64,000 bases of DNA from Hyaloperonospora brassicae (GCA_947650285.1 CANTFL010000468.1:1-64000), one strand, 5' to 3'. Shown: positions 32,147 through 45,800, counted from the first letter of the stretch. Notes: a model not told the origin generated them from the sequence alone. A program made the numbers and translations.

Positions 32147-32925
32147 ATTTAGATCGCAATGCGACTGCGGCAGGCCAGCTCACGGCACACAAATAAGCGC
32201 AAATACAAACCTTCCCAAATTATCGTGGGATAATATATTTGCAGAGACCAAGTTGCAATGCTCCTATTTCTAACACAATCTTCACAATATTATTTAATTG
32301 CGGTAAATAAGCATAAAATAACAACATTGTGCTTACCTATCTATGCCGTCCATTCTGTCACGCATACTTAGAGAACGACTGCTTGCAGAAATTGTCAAGC
32401 TATCTGGTATAGGAACATTCGTTGCTCGATCTGGTTTAATTCACACCATCCAGGTCTTCACTCCGATGAGTTTAACCGCGACAAGTGATGATACATGTAC
32501 ATTATAGAATTGCGCGTCCATCAAGCTCGTCTAATGGCCGCTAAGGTGTAACATTCATATTGTTAGTTTGGCAGCAACGTACCGGGGTGATCCTGCTACT
32601 CGTCATAGGCACAACTTGTAAAAAAAATCACAAGAAAACGCGACTAGACGGGCTTATTCGGTGGTAAGTGGGATCTCTTGATATAAAGTTTTAATAATGT
32701 ATATTGACCACTTATCGATTAAGAAGTTCTTATCAATGGGGCATTTCTGTGCAAAATTAATAGTGTTACATTTCTTCCCTTCCAAGCAAATCTTGCTGAT
32801 GTTTTCACTTCGTCTAAAGGGACACGTACGTGATGATTTACAAAAACACCTTTGTAATTTCAGATGCAAGGGTATAATGGTTATCTGGTAAGAAGTGTGC
32901 GTTGTTTAAAGCAAGGTGAATACAA
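32147..32925. other. AT-rich gap between arm 2 and pogo element
   Basis: No gene or repeat recognised. Short frames at 32654-32891 overlap on both strands and lack motifs. Confidence 0.5.
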
Positions 32926-33108
32926 CTACACTCACCCTCTCTATAAGAGACAACTTTGTGCCCATTTTACAGCGTGTCTGATAAAAAGTCTCTTGTAAAG
33001 AATCTGAAAGGAAGAAGTTGCATTGTATTTTTTGAGCGTGACCGGCCGATTATAACGAATGTAGCTTTTTTCTACTATATGAAGTCTCTCATGTCGAGCT
33101 ATTTCGCC

Positions 33109-34480
33109 CTAGCCTGCCGGTTCTTGCGAATTAACCGACGATGTCCTATCCAGATCTGATTGTGTGATTTGCGTGTCCTCATCTGGGCGTATGAAGTGCG
33201 AACGCAAAAGCAGGCAGCACTTTAGCGCTTCTTTTGCACTGTCTGGCGCTTGATCTTCGTCGCTTTCGACTTTCGCGGGCTCCACTTCTGCTTCAATCAG
33301 AGCTTCTTGTTCTTCGTGAATCTGCTTGTGGTGCCCGATTTCGACGTTATCATCCACGCTAACGGTTACACCAAGCTCTTGAAACATGATAAGCCAGATT
33401 GCAGCAGGTTTTGTTGGAAAGCGAGGCTGATGTGATAGTCGTTTTGTGCACGCCAATCCGCAGCCTGTGGCGCTTTGATGATCCCACTCTTGATCCAGCA
33501 ACTTCGAATGATCTCCCGCCAATACTGTTCCAGCTCTCAGCTGCAAACACAATGGCTTCTAGAACATTGAGTCTGCGTTCCATGTTTGCTTGGATCAGAT
33601 TCGCGCGCCATTGCATATGAAGTTTCCTGTATCGAGCTTTAAACGATCGGATGATGCCGCCTATATAACATATATGTAGGTGAGGAGATTGAATGGAGAT
33701 TTAAGACGCACATATATCAATGTATGAGATTAATGCGTACCGGCATCGAGAGGCTGGGTAGTGGAAGTCATGATAGGCTTGAACAATATCACATTGAGGT
33801 TGTTGAGTTCTCGTTGTACCTTGTGACTGGAAGCATTATCGAGAAGAAGCAGGACTTTGCGACCATGCATTCGAAGATTAAATTGATGCAGCCACTTATC
33901 AAAGGATAATTACAGTCATCCCGGAGTTCGAGCTCGCAGCGTACACGATGCCACGCTTCTCGATCTCCACACCCTTAATGCACCTTTGGATTTTTAGGCT
34001 TCCCGATGATCATGGGCTCCAAATTTTCAGATTCACTTGCGTTGCAGCACAGAGCAACTATATCGCGTGGCTTTACGCTCTTTTTGCCGTTGTTTCGAAC
34101 CGTGAATGGGGCTTTGTTGAGGTGGCAAGTCGTAAAATAATGGTGTCTCATCAAAATTTAACACATCGATCAAAGAATATTGTTCAATCAGAGATCGGAT
34201 CGGAGACTTTGCTGCTCGTACATCCTCGATACATAATCTCCCGCTCTCGCCTGTCAACGCGCGGCTTTTGCTATTGTTCCGCTCCTTGAAACTATGGAGC
34301 CAGCCTTCGGAAAGCTTGAGATCGTGTTCTTCGATATCATGGCTCACGCGCAGTCGGTCTGCTTTCGATAGGACCAGATCTTCCGATAATCCGTCACTCT
34401 CGCGCTTGAGAACGAATTTCAGCAGCTTCTTCTCGAACTGAAGATGCTTTTCACGTCATTTTCTATTTTACATTAAGGTT
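33109..34480 (-). pseudogene. Pogo/Tigger-type transposase (DDE_1), frameshifted
   Basis: Order on the minus strand: CENP-B-type DNA-binding tail (DLKLSEGWLHSFKERNNSKS, about 34310-34250), IDVLNFDETPLFYDLPP (first catalytic Asp, about 34150), VALCCNASESENLEPMIIGK (about 34070-34010), VLLLLDNASSHKVQ (second Asp, about 33850), TTQPLDAG, an 80-nt GT-AG intron at 33661-33740, then GIIRSFKARYRKLHMQW. After the third exon block, frames shift: WREIIRSCWIKSGIIKAP, then MFQELGVTVSVDDNVEI with an acidic tail ending about 33109. The family is recognised from DETxLFY...LLLDNxxSH...QPLDxGIIxxFK. Interrupted by at least two frameshifts, so not functional. Confidence 0.8.
33661..33740 (-). other. Preserved intron in pogo transposase
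   Basis: Begins GTACGC at 33740 and ends ATATAG at 33661 (minus strand). Removal joins TTQPLDAG to GIIRSFKARY, restoring the conserved QPLDxGIIRxFK motif without a frame change. Confidence 0.7.
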
Positions 34481-35174
34481 AAAGTCCTCAAAGTCGATTT
34501 CGTTCATGGCCATGAGCCGATGCCCCGCTAACTTACTTAATTTTGTGCTGGAACTGAACGTTCACTTAGGTCTGCACTTCGCAAAAGCGGGTGTTTGGGC
34601 GTTCTTTGCTGTGTTGAAAGACCTCGTACTCCTGCTCTAGAGAGAGGGTTACTAGCTTTGTTAAACTTATTGGTTGCACGGGCTTGATGTTCTTGGGTGG
34701 ACGTGTTGTATCAAGTGGTGTAGTCGAGTATTTACGAATATAGAATTTTATTTCTCCGTATCTATTGCCTTACGAAGTTATAAAATGTCGTCTTCTGTAT
34801 TAGTCGTCATGACGTCTTCAGTAATATGGGCCTCATAAGCTCGTTCTATTATGACATGCTCTATGTCGATCCCGTAGGTCACGTCTGTGGTTCTATGACG
34901 TTGCTGAATAGGTTTAAGGCAAATCTTCGGCTAGAACAACTGTCACATCGCATGCCACGTATCTCCTTCAGCATTAGAAGTAGGGGTAGTGAGTCATATA
35001 AAGAGTGCTTTCGCCTCAAATGGGCGAGTGTTTTTTCGTGTCTATCTATCTTACTTGCTTATAAAGCGAACTGTATACGAATTCGTATATAGTTTGAAAT
35101 TGTTCGGCGACACTGTGACCCTTATATAGAGGGTGTCTCTTATAGAGAGTCTCCTATAGAGAGGAGTGAGCGTA

Positions 35175-37615
35175 TATGTAAACAGCGTTTTCGCATGTCA
35201 TAAGGTTGTATCTACTCAAACGACATGCCTAGAGTATAGTGTGTGGTAGGTGCGCTGCAAAGATTATGTTAATTGTCGCGAAGATCCTTTAAGCAATTTT
35301 GTGACTTTCACGGAATACATCAAAGAGGGGCCGGGCTTCGCAAAAGAAGTCGGGCCTTGTCAGTGTTGGCTATTATGTTTGTGGCAGCGGCCACGTCTCC
35401 GCTGATTTTCTTCCTTATATACATCCTTTTGCCTCTTCCAGAATCGAGTTGCTATTATCATAGCTTAAGCATAAAATTATTATCATTTATATAGGCACGA
35501 TCGAAAACCTCCAACACGTCATGCGGATACTGTATACGCGGCTGCAAAACCTGTACTCTACGATCCATAATTTATCACTTTTCGCTTCTTCAATCTCTTT
35601 CGCATCATATTTGTTTCGATTCACATCCTCACCACTTCACATGATAAGTATTTCATGAATAGCTTCGAATAGTTAGGTCAGTTGGCAGAAATAGTGCTTA
35701 AGGTGTCGCTTCAGCGATTCACTGACCGACGCATGGGTAGTAAATTGATCGAATTTGGTAAAATTTTATGTCTTTTGTTATGCTCGTCTAAATAAAATGC
35801 GAATCGTAAATGATAGTGGCAAAATAGCCGCTAGAATGCTGCGCTAATGCCGTCATCCATTATATGGGTCTTAATTTTTGTGTCAAGTAAAAGAAGCTAG
35901 ATAACGAAATGGGTAAATCTTAAATCACCATTATATGCGATTGTTCGTTATCAAAATTTTTATATGTATCTTTTCTCCAATCAAATTATATTATACTACA
36001 TGTAATAATAACACAAAGTACTAACCTCTAAACGACTATGTTGCCGAATAATCTTCACATATTTGCACATTACTTAAGACGTGGTTACCTGTACAGTAAG
36101 ACTTGGCTGTATCACGAAAGGTAACCTTAGTAGTTTGACGACTTTATTGTTAATTATTCTCGGCTTCTTGAATTTCCTCCAAAGATAGGCTTCAGTTTGT
36201 ACGATCAATCGGTATTTATAGCGAGCGAAACGATAATCCCCGTCTGCAAAGGATGGTATCGCATCGCACGTTCTGTGCCAAGCTTAATCATTAAGATGTG
36301 TGCAATCAGTTACTAAATTTACCTTGTGTCCTGTCATTCCTTACTATGCTATAGTTATGAAGGCGAGTAGCTTCATCACTGTTCTGACGATCATTTTTAT
36401 ATTTTTTGGAAAAGTAAGTTTAGACTCGACACTCTTATAAATTGCCTCCATGTTATGAATACCGCTCAGAGCGTACTCAGCGATACACTTCTTTTAGGCT
36501 GTTAGAGGTTCATTCATAGCTTCTACGCCCACCGAGCTGTTTTGGTTGTATACGTATTTAGCGCAAAGCCATTGAAGTTGTTCATATTTATGCATCCATC
36601 CGTGCAAGAAGTAATATAAAGAGATACGGAATAATGAATGTATAAACTGATTATGAACCCTTGCGTAGATGAGAGTTCCAACGTCAATCACCCCACGAAT
36701 TTAACACTGCTGGACTCGATGCCCACATTTTTTAAAAGTATAAGTGCTTAACTATCCGCTGAAGATATGCTACAGGCTGATAAGAGCTTAAGTGGTCAGT
36801 TTATCCCGCTTGTAAATGAACTTGACTTTTGCCAACGGCTGCTTTTGTCATGTCAGTACAAGTTATGATATTATCACGTAGAAAAGGTTTCTTTACGACA
36901 ATTTTGGAAGGTGCTAAACAAAGATACTTCTTCGATGGTGGCTTGTTGAGCCTCGAATCGGCTAGTCTTCATTTGCCTAGCCCGTGTAGCTGAAGCTTAA
37001 CTCGCCATATATTTACTGTAAAGCCTGTTTTATGACCTCAATGGGGGGAATCGCCATAATACCACCCTATAGTGGATTATTATTGGAGGAATTGTCGATT
37101 TTGAGAATAATGAAATGAGATAAGATTTAACGGAAGGAATTGGGATAAGATTGAGTAAAAAATTGAAGCAATCTTGAGGATGTGATTTAAAATAGGATTG
37201 AGAGAGGAAATTTGATAAGACGACGCCAAACCAGACGCCAACACTAGTCTCGTGCTTTGGATTTCTTGTTCTGAGAATTTGATTGTGGTGAGCAAAGAGT
37301 CGGGTCTTATGCCTCCCGCGCTAGTTGGTGGTCTGTGGCGGAGTAAGTCTTTGTGCCGTTTAAAATGTGGGTAGACCCGGCTGTGCGAATACTGCTAACA
37401 AAATGCAGAAGCAAACGAACCGCCTCTCTAAGAGGAAGGCACAACAATTAAATGTGGATTGAGCAACTTGCTTTCAGTTTTCCACAGTGTTTTTAAGGCC
37501 ACACGACCTCAATCAATCTGAAGTGGTTTGAATCTGATATGGTAAGCTCGACGCAGTTCGCGCTGGCTACCACATCCTCCGTTGCACTTCAAAGGTATGC
37601 ACTCCTAAAAAACCT
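35175..37615. other. AT-rich sequence without recognisable genes
   Basis: Short frames only. The plus frame 35273-35494 contains one hydrophobic stretch but no family signature. No repeats found by eye. Confidence 0.45.
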
Positions 37616-38870
37616 TTACTTTAGAGCTGGAGCGTTCGAGTAGTCAAGCTGGTACTCGTCGTCGTCGTCGATGTCCATATCACTGCTGCTGTGGTCATCC
37701 AGGACAATTGAGTGCGAGAGCGAGTCGGTAATATCGCCAGTGAACACAAGTCGCTGGAATATAAAGTCTGTACTCTTCGTGACGCCAAAGCGCCATACCA
37801 GCGTTTTCTCCGATGATAGAGCTGCGAAAGCTGCAACAAAAAGATGGCTCGATAATTTTCGACCACGCGGCCTTGATCCAGCCGACGACCGGCTTAAGCG
37901 ACGGAGAGCGCACCTTTCCACCTGACGTGTAGAAGTGAGGTCAATGCCCATTCAAATTGTCTATCAGGTCGGCTGGGCGCTCTTTCAATGACTTGTAGAC
38001 GCCGTAATCGCAAGGCTGGACTTAAGATGTCAGCCCGCCGGGGATGAACGCGTAATACATATAACGGTCTTGTGAATGAGTCCTCACATTTTTGCTCACA
38101 AGACTTTGTGCGGAGTCAAAAACGAGCAAATTTTTGTTTGGATCAGGAAACCGGAAACATGTGGTCGACGTTTCGAATAAACAGACCTAAATTCATCAAT
38201 TATTTGGCGTTGGTGATAAACAAGATCCCTTTCTTCGTCAAGATTATTGACTCCTTGCCCTTGTCTAGACCACATGGCTTCAACCTAATAACGTCGCCGC
38301 AAACAGCAAGCACAGCAATCAAACAAATCTTATCGAAGCCGAGAGGCTTGAAACTTACGCCGGTGGACCCCCGCTCCGCCAGCGTAATTTCCTCGTTGTG
38401 GTCAGCAAAGACAGCGGTCTCATCTAGATTGATCGCATTTTGCGGCTTAATTATGTATTCGTGGACAAGCTTGCGCAAGTGCAAGATGAAGTTGGCACCG
38501 CGCCGGCCGATTCCTTAGGCACTACGTTTTGGCTTGTTGTTTATCTTGCGCAAGGTAGAGAAAACACCCAAGCCAATAATTTTAGAGAGCGAGGCCGAGT
38601 TGCTTTTCCATAGTCTAGATTATCTTTGCCGCCACCTTTACGCCCCGGCGGCGAGTGACACGAATAAGCTTGGAGCGAGCTTCACGAACTTAAGCGATGA
38701 GAAGAGAGTCAAGTTATATACAGGCAACACGGCGACCGCCCCCGCCAAGACGGAACCTGCTCGGTGACTTATCGCGAAACCTGCCAGCATTGTCTTGATG
38801 GACTTAGTTGCGGATTCAGCGACGGTCGACTTTGTACTTGACCGCAACGGATTGTAACGATGCCTTCTAT
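37616..38870 (-). mobile_element. Pogo-type DNA transposon 2, transposase remnants
   Basis: A second, different DDE_1 transposase on the minus strand. N-terminal helix-turn-helix parts are KSPSRFRLGGGGRR and LIRVTRRRGVKVAAK (about 38790-38640). The catalytic part at 38484-38200 reads NAINLDETAVFADHNEEITL and GSTGVSFKPLGFDKICL. Near 38060-37990 reads AFIPGGLTSSVQPCDYGVYKSLK, the PGGLTxxxQPxDxxxxKxFK motif, and near 37920-37850 GGKVRSPSLKPVVGWIKAAWSKI. An acidic tail (SDMDIDDDDEYQLD) ends at 37616. Frames change between blocks. Terminal repeats were not convincingly located. Confidence 0.7.
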
Positions 38871-38879
38871 AACTCCCTT

Positions 38880-41800
38880 GCAGTCTTCTATTTCTCCCCG
38901 AAAGAGTATAGTTGTCGCCCCATTGGTTGACTAGAAAATGTGAATTTATGCTGTGTATAACCAGGATCTATTACGGAGAGCATGCTGAAGCGTTATTACG
39001 TTGGTGTTATGGTCTTCTGATAGGTTCTAGAATTCGAATAGAACTGCTTTACATTGATTCGGGGTAAGGTCCTGTTAGAGGATTGTTTTATTAAATAATG
39101 GGTTTGTGATGTGACTAAAAGGGGAAGATGTGAGTACGTTATTGGGAGGCATATATTGAAGTTTACGACTATATTATAGGTTTTAAATACTCGTCAAGTC
39201 ATCCATACATCGCTATCAGATAGAAGACGAAGTATTGGTATCATTTAACTTATGCACCCTATATAGTAAGCAGCACGTATAGCCACAGAAGTAGCATCCA
39301 GAAAGAAGATACTACACAAGCCGATTTAGCCCAACTGCATCAGTAACCGAATTGTATACACTTGCGACACGTTCCACATAGCCCGTATTATGCCTTTCGT
39401 CAAAACTCGCGACGCAGATTGTAAAGGATACTTCTGGTAGTACTAAAAAAATTAATTCGACCCAGGGTAGTTATATTTACAATCGGTGAAAGAAGTAGAT
39501 TTGTTTAGTTCGGATAATAAATAAATTATATGATATTTCTAGTCAACACATTAATTGCTTTATTGGCGCAAAACTTATCAATTGTATAGTTACGGTGATG
39601 CGGTGTGGGCGTATGGAAAATATTGTTATTGTGTGTCAACCTATGCTGTATTATGTGCAACAAAGATAGGACATAGTTGTGTTTGCATTATGTAATGACA
39701 CTGTAACTATAGTGAAAATGTTCGATAAACTATTTCAGAAGTCGACATTACACCCGGCAGTAGAGCTTAAACATTACCGTCCTAGTATTTTTAATTATCT
39801 TCCACCAGCATTGTCCTACAAGGTAGTAACTTTTCACATTTGTTCAATTACAAAATGGAGAGATGTTTATTACATCGCAGAGACAAACATGTGGTACAGG
39901 AACGGCAGCTATATTGGAAGGGTAGGAATAAATATTTGATTTCAAAGATGAGCAGCAACGGTATACGAGTTTCGACTTATTACAAAATTCAGCTTTGTTT
40001 TGTGACTTAGTGCAACAAGTTCCTTCTATACTTTATATCCTTGTTAGCGTTCAACACTTCCAATCGACGAGCCGATAATCTTCAAATGAATGCATCAAAA
40101 CCTTTCTAGTAGGGAAAGCATTGCCGATGACCCGAAAGAGGTTGTAGCGTCAGCGCGTACGAACTTGTACGTGATGTCACATGGTTATAATAAATTCAAG
40201 CTGCTGCGATCATAAAGGCTTCATTACAAACCAATTTTAGGTCAATAACATTGGCTAAATGCATAATTTGATTGATGATGCCATACGCAAAAGAATACCA
40301 TTTAATCCTACAACTCTTCATTTTTGTTGATATTACTAGCAAATTTTGTGTAATGGTTAGCTAACACTATACTATTATATATTAAACAGCTACTATATAT
40401 ACTACACGGATTATACATGTTGATTTGGTAAGTCATGAATGTTTTGGCCGAACGTTTGATCATTTAATCATCGTAATGCAAACCGTTTTGCCCGCCTAAG
40501 CACGAGTACAAGGATGCACCACCGACTTGGCCCAAGAGTTCAAGATAGGATACAGCCGGTAGACGTATTCCTGTATGTGCATAAAATTTTCACCATATAT
40601 TCGTACAATTATGTTAGTAACTGATGAAAGAAATCTAGACTGTTGGTGATCGGTAGTAAAACTGAACTGAGCATAATGAACATGCCATACCACTATACCA
40701 CACAGGCGTTACACTTCTATAGAGCACATTCTTGTTGTCGAAGTTTATGCAGTGAATTTTAAGGGTAATAGAGGTAATATATTAATATACTTCAATTGCT
40801 GAGTACACTTATATCGGTCCTAATAGAAGTGATTCAACTGCACGCTAGTCCCACATGTAGAGCTTTGTATCGGACTTCTGCTGAGGGCCACGACGCCTTA
40901 CATGAATAAAATTAAATTCACGATTTTGTGCCCATCTACACACTATTTAATTTGGCACAGACAGATTTTTATTATACAATAGATACGAAAACTTTCGTCA
41001 TGTTTACAAATCTGCGACATAGACCGATCTGCTCTCCTGCCCACGCAGTTCGCAATGAAGTAACCCTTATATTGGCGCACTACATCGTTCCGTAAGCGTC
41101 CGAAAGCAACATTGTATGTACCCCATGACTGATCGTAGCGAAAACCTTGTAGTAATTGAGCTTATGTTATAGAAAACCAAAAACGTCCGATCAGCGTGGC
41201 CTTTACAAAGTTGCGGCTTTATGGACTATTGGTGTAAGGATTGCGTCGGCGAAGACCGCACTTTGCGAATATGTGTAGATAAGAGTTTATTGATCTCCAT
41301 TGCCAAAGTGATTAATCTATTACTGTACTTTATCGTGTCGATTATCCGAATTGGAAATGAAAGAGGTACGTAATCGTCCATTATTCGGGTCGCAGTCGGG
41401 TTTTTGAAGCTTGACAACGAGTTTATATGCTCTATTACCCAACACGTCAGACACAAGTTCATCAGTATTTTGATTGCAAATTTAGCGAGCATTTAGCAAT
41501 TTGTATGCGTTCTGACTTCGTTTTATTAAGTGGGAAATTGTATGCGTCTGCCTTTGCTCATCAAAATTAACAAAATATTTCTTGAATATTGCGCTTAAGG
41601 CGGGGCTTGTTCGCGCACCTGGCTTCAACTTACATCACTGTCTACCATGACACGAAAGGGTAAATCGTTTTTCTGTGGGTTATTAAAAACGAAGATTCGC
41701 CTCGTGTATAAATTATATTATCAGTAGTGAACGTGCTTGTATGAATAATACTTTTCAATCGGTTGATAATTTATTTAACCGTTGATCCCCTACAACTCGA

Positions 41801-42748
41801 AATTAATCCAGCTTATTAGTTGGTCTGGTTTTTTCATTTGCGACTTCACGAACGATAAGAATGTATCTGTCACTCAATCTATCACTTATTGAGGCATGTA
41901 AGACTTTTGCGTTAAAACGAATAGTAAAGTGGGAGACAATCATGAAGGGTTGATTATTAAATTTCGGACTAGAAGTAAGCTTTAATAAATCGAATTTTGC
42001 CCTTGCACTGACGGATTTCTCCCTTGATAACAGAAACCTATCTATTAACGCTTGTCAGCTAAGTGGCGTCTCGACGTCGATTCTGCATCACCCATATCGC
42101 TTGGAGATTGTGTAAGACACAATTTTGACTTCGTGACTAAATTACATCGCTCACAGTTGTATATACGAGCTTTTCTGTACTCAAGTAGTAATCCATACAT
42201 TGTCATTAGTATTTCCAAATACCCCGTCTCACCACTTAGAGTCTCAGGCCAAGCATTGGCGATAAATGGCTCTTACGTATAGCATCCCTATGCCTTCACA
42301 CCCTAATGAATGACTATATATCTGTGCGCCGTCAAATATGCCGAAAGATGACTTCCACGTTGTCCGCTCCCTTAGACATGTCCATCAGGTGTGGGCTATA
42401 GATGGGCTGTAAAAATTTTAACCTCATGATATAAAGGCAGTGGTCACCCATGAGTATTGCGTACTGTATTTAACGTTTAAGTGGTGAGAGTCTCTAGACA
42501 ATTTAGAAGCTAGGAGGACCACATTTTCCTCCTTTATGCGGTAAAAATCGTTTCTATAGATAATTGATAAATAGTTACATGTTATGCTATCTTCAATCTA
42601 TAATGATTGAACCAGGTTAACAAATGAAAAACCTATGGCGTCATTTTATGCGCATACATATTTGTATAATGAGCTCACAACCCTCTGCAAGACCAACTTT
42701 TCTATTGGGGATGCATGTGATGCGGCCAACAACAGCGTTCGTGGAAAG
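38880..42748. other. AT-rich gene desert
   Basis: No coding region is supported. The frame at 39679-39939 is the longest plausible one but has no motif and AT-rich codon use. No tandem repeats noticed. Confidence 0.5.
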
Positions 42749-42842
42749 GATGACTATCATATTATAACATCACGCCAGAGAATACAAGGGTGCTACAACA
42801 CCCTTGCATTCTCTGGAGTGATGTTATAATAGAATAGTCATC
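42749..42842. repeat. 94-bp near-perfect hairpin
   Basis: The left arm starts GATGACTAT and runs through TTATAACATCAC, CCAGAGAAT and CAAGGGTG. The right arm is its reverse complement: CACCCTTG, ATTCTCTGG, GTGATGTTATAA, ATAGTCATC. Only about four mismatches occur in a stem of about 44 bp, with a loop of six bases (CTACAA). It lies in otherwise decayed sequence, so pairing is either recent or maintained. Options are a foldback mini-element (MITE) or a small-RNA precursor. Confidence 0.85.
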
Positions 42843-45800
42843 TTATTTTATAGTGTTCCTCGTTGTATCAGGTGATTTATCTTCAGACAAAAGGTCTGAA
42901 CATTTCTAATTAGATATTTGGTTGCGGTAATATTATGGGGAGTCACAGTCAGTCATGCTCCTTTTGTACTGATAATACTATCGATCAATCGGGTTATAGT
43001 AGGTGAAAGTGAATTTTCAGTTAGGTAAAGCTACAGCTGACGGCATCCGCGAGAATTCTACTTTTCCTGTCCCGCTTAAGCCCGACGACACTTATAGATA
43101 ACTGTCATCGTGATCATAATCAGCTTTAGAGTGTGCGTCTTCGTTTACTGTCGCATCCACAGCTACCCACAGGGAGACTACCTGACGAAATTCCACAATC
43201 CACACCTCAACATCTATAAGTATGCGGTTCGGATATAATATTTTGCTACAATCACCGGCGCGCGACACCAAAACTCTTCTGATGCGGATCTTGCTAACAA
43301 ACGGCCAAGGTGGACAATGACCCGCACCTGATGTCGTCGTTTAAGAAAAAAGAACTTGCCGCATTTCTTGTGAGAAGCATCGTCTTCGCTCACCCGTTAG
43401 GTTTTTCCGTGTGCACTCACACCCGTAATATTTTATGTGACCCTCCTATAATAATTTTCAAAGCGTAAAATGAAGGGAACGTGGCTCCATTATTTATCTA
43501 TAGGTCTGAATGCTCCTTACTCTGCCAAAATTACTATCATATTATTTGAAAAAGATTTAAGGAAATCTTCTCCTATTACACTGCTCTTTCGCAAGCTCGC
43601 GCGTACGACAGAGTGCACAAGCGATGATTTTTCCACTCATCATCTCAACTAAAAACTCAAGTAAAAATGCAGCGGCGATTGGCTCGCACTCCTAGCCATT
43701 CCAGCACCGGGTGCGGTCTGGGGATTTTACTTCCCACTATTATAACGTAAAGACGCGCTTTTTAATAATCCCAGAATGGTTAAATTTGAATGTGATAAAG
43801 TGTGATATCTGCTGGAAGTGCAAGTTGCAATTGAATCGACTCCAGATTTAACCTACAATGGGGCATTTATGGAATGTTATTTCTGTGTTGTTTTAGGCAC
43901 TACAAGGATAAAGGTTGGGTAGTTCTAACTTGTATTTTGACAAGCCACTGATGAGACCTTTAGCGGGGGACGAAACGAGTATGCCGAGCGTTTTAAAACA
44001 GGTCATTTTCGTTGCGGAAAGTCTCGTTTCTACATTACCAGCTACAATTACTCACTTCGGGGTTTGGATGGTATTATAAGGAAATTCTATCTTCCAGTGT
44101 GTATTGAACTGTTGTATAGGCTTGACACAACTTCACCTGCGCCCAAAGCCTATGACTTTGATTTCTTTTTGACAAATAGAACTCACGAAAGTGCCTGGGC
44201 CGATCCCAATTATCTTGCATATGTTAGCGCCAATTGTCTCTCTTTTGCACCAATTTCGTAATTCTTACGAGTTTATTTGTTTGGTATACTGTTTATCGAC
44301 CCATACGATATCGAGAATATATCGATAGACATTTCCGTTTAACATTATATTCACCGAACTTTTTCAGCGACTACGCCCTGCATCGAGCTTAACATGGCTA
44401 TAGTAATCAATTTATGGTTGCACACGGTCGCTTTAGATATACCAAACAATTTTCACTTCCTTAGCACCAAGAAGACAGTGAGGTTTTGTTGAGGCGCATG
44501 AAAGAAATATTCTATCTTATCGCTGAATTAAAACATTGCGACAAGCCACACTGGCTAGTGGCCATAATTGGCGTCCATTTATATTAAGCCGAGCTGAGTC
44601 GGAGAGCACCAACAGGATCATATATGTGCAATAATATTTATTCGTATCTTTGAATGCATTTCACCTGAGGGAAGTAAGCGATCCGGCCAGAAAGATAGTC
44701 GTCCTTTACAATCACATACAATCAAGACGCTCTATTTATTACTTCATCAGCTCTCTGGCATTTATCTGAAATCGATATCATGTCGTTCCATTCCCTTCCA
44801 TTGAATGTAATGACGGTCCATTGACCCTCTCCGCATCCATCGTCCGCCACCGCCGTATGCTCTATGGTCTCCGAACCTTCGCTTGTCTAATATTACAAGC
44901 CAATGCTCCAGCACAAACATATAAAACTTTACGAACTTCCTAATTTCCACTCGCGCGGGCTAGCATTGCTTAAAATTAGCCTTTTTATCGATCTCGATCA
45001 CCTCGGCTATGCACGCCTTTTAATTCAGTTTTTGCCATGAATTTGCGGCACTGGGTGGATATTGCTAAAGGTGCATCGAGGTTTATTGTAGTCTAATGGC
45101 TGTGAAAGTCTTTTGATGAAGTCTAGTGAATTTGATGTTGCGGAATCAATTAACCTGGCCAAGGAAGGTTATCACGATGCACATAGTGTAATGATTTATA
45201 ATTTACTCACGCTGTCTCCTCGTGTTACTTTGTTGCCCCTTTATTGTCCTGATAAGGCTGCTCTTGCTTATCTTGACGTGTCGGCTGAAACTTCGACATT
45301 GGCGGGCGTCACAGACGCGGAGATTCACCGTCAAGGTCGGGTCAGCTGGCTTTTTTGGCCTCATCCTTTATCCATAAGTGCATGTAAGCCCTTTTCTTGT
45401 ATGTTGAGCCGGATGAGACTGACGGCATTGCACCGTCTCAGATTCATTATCGACTGCAGCAGACCCTCAAGGAGGGTAATATGGGTTTCGTATTCACTTG
45501 TAAGAGGCTGCGTAGGAAACACTCGCCTTCTGCTACTGTGGACGTCAAAACAAAATCCGCAATGTCCATTTTCACCAATCATTATCAATGAATTTAGCCT
45601 TGCCATGTATAGCATTACATGTCAACTATGCAGCACCATCCTATTCTTCCTCTAGTGTCCAGTAGGATATTACGGAATTAGATATATCATCGAACTCTAC
45701 CACTTCCATTTGTAGTACGAAGAGTCGCGATGAGACAGGTCAATATTCAGCTGGCCAATTCGAAACACTTTAATTTCCTACAAAAATATTTTTTTGGGCG

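Larger units (their letters stand above)
32928..35174 (-). mobile_element. Pogo/Tigger-type DNA transposon 1 with TIRs
   Basis: Left end near 32928-32963 (CACTCACCCTCTCTATAAGAGACA) resembles the reverse complement of the right end near 35111-35174 (GCTCACTCCTCTCTATAGGAG, then CTCTATAAGAGACACCCTCT). These imperfect terminal inverted repeats enclose a 2.2-kb element with a CENP-B/DDE_1-type transposase on the minus strand. Exact ends and TA target duplication could not be fixed by eye. Confidence 0.65.

Noticed and set aside
37030..38960. Candidate terminal inverted repeats for pogo element 2 (CAATGGGG near 37041 and its complement near 38925)
   Set aside because: The match is only about eight bases before it degrades, too short to accept without other copies.
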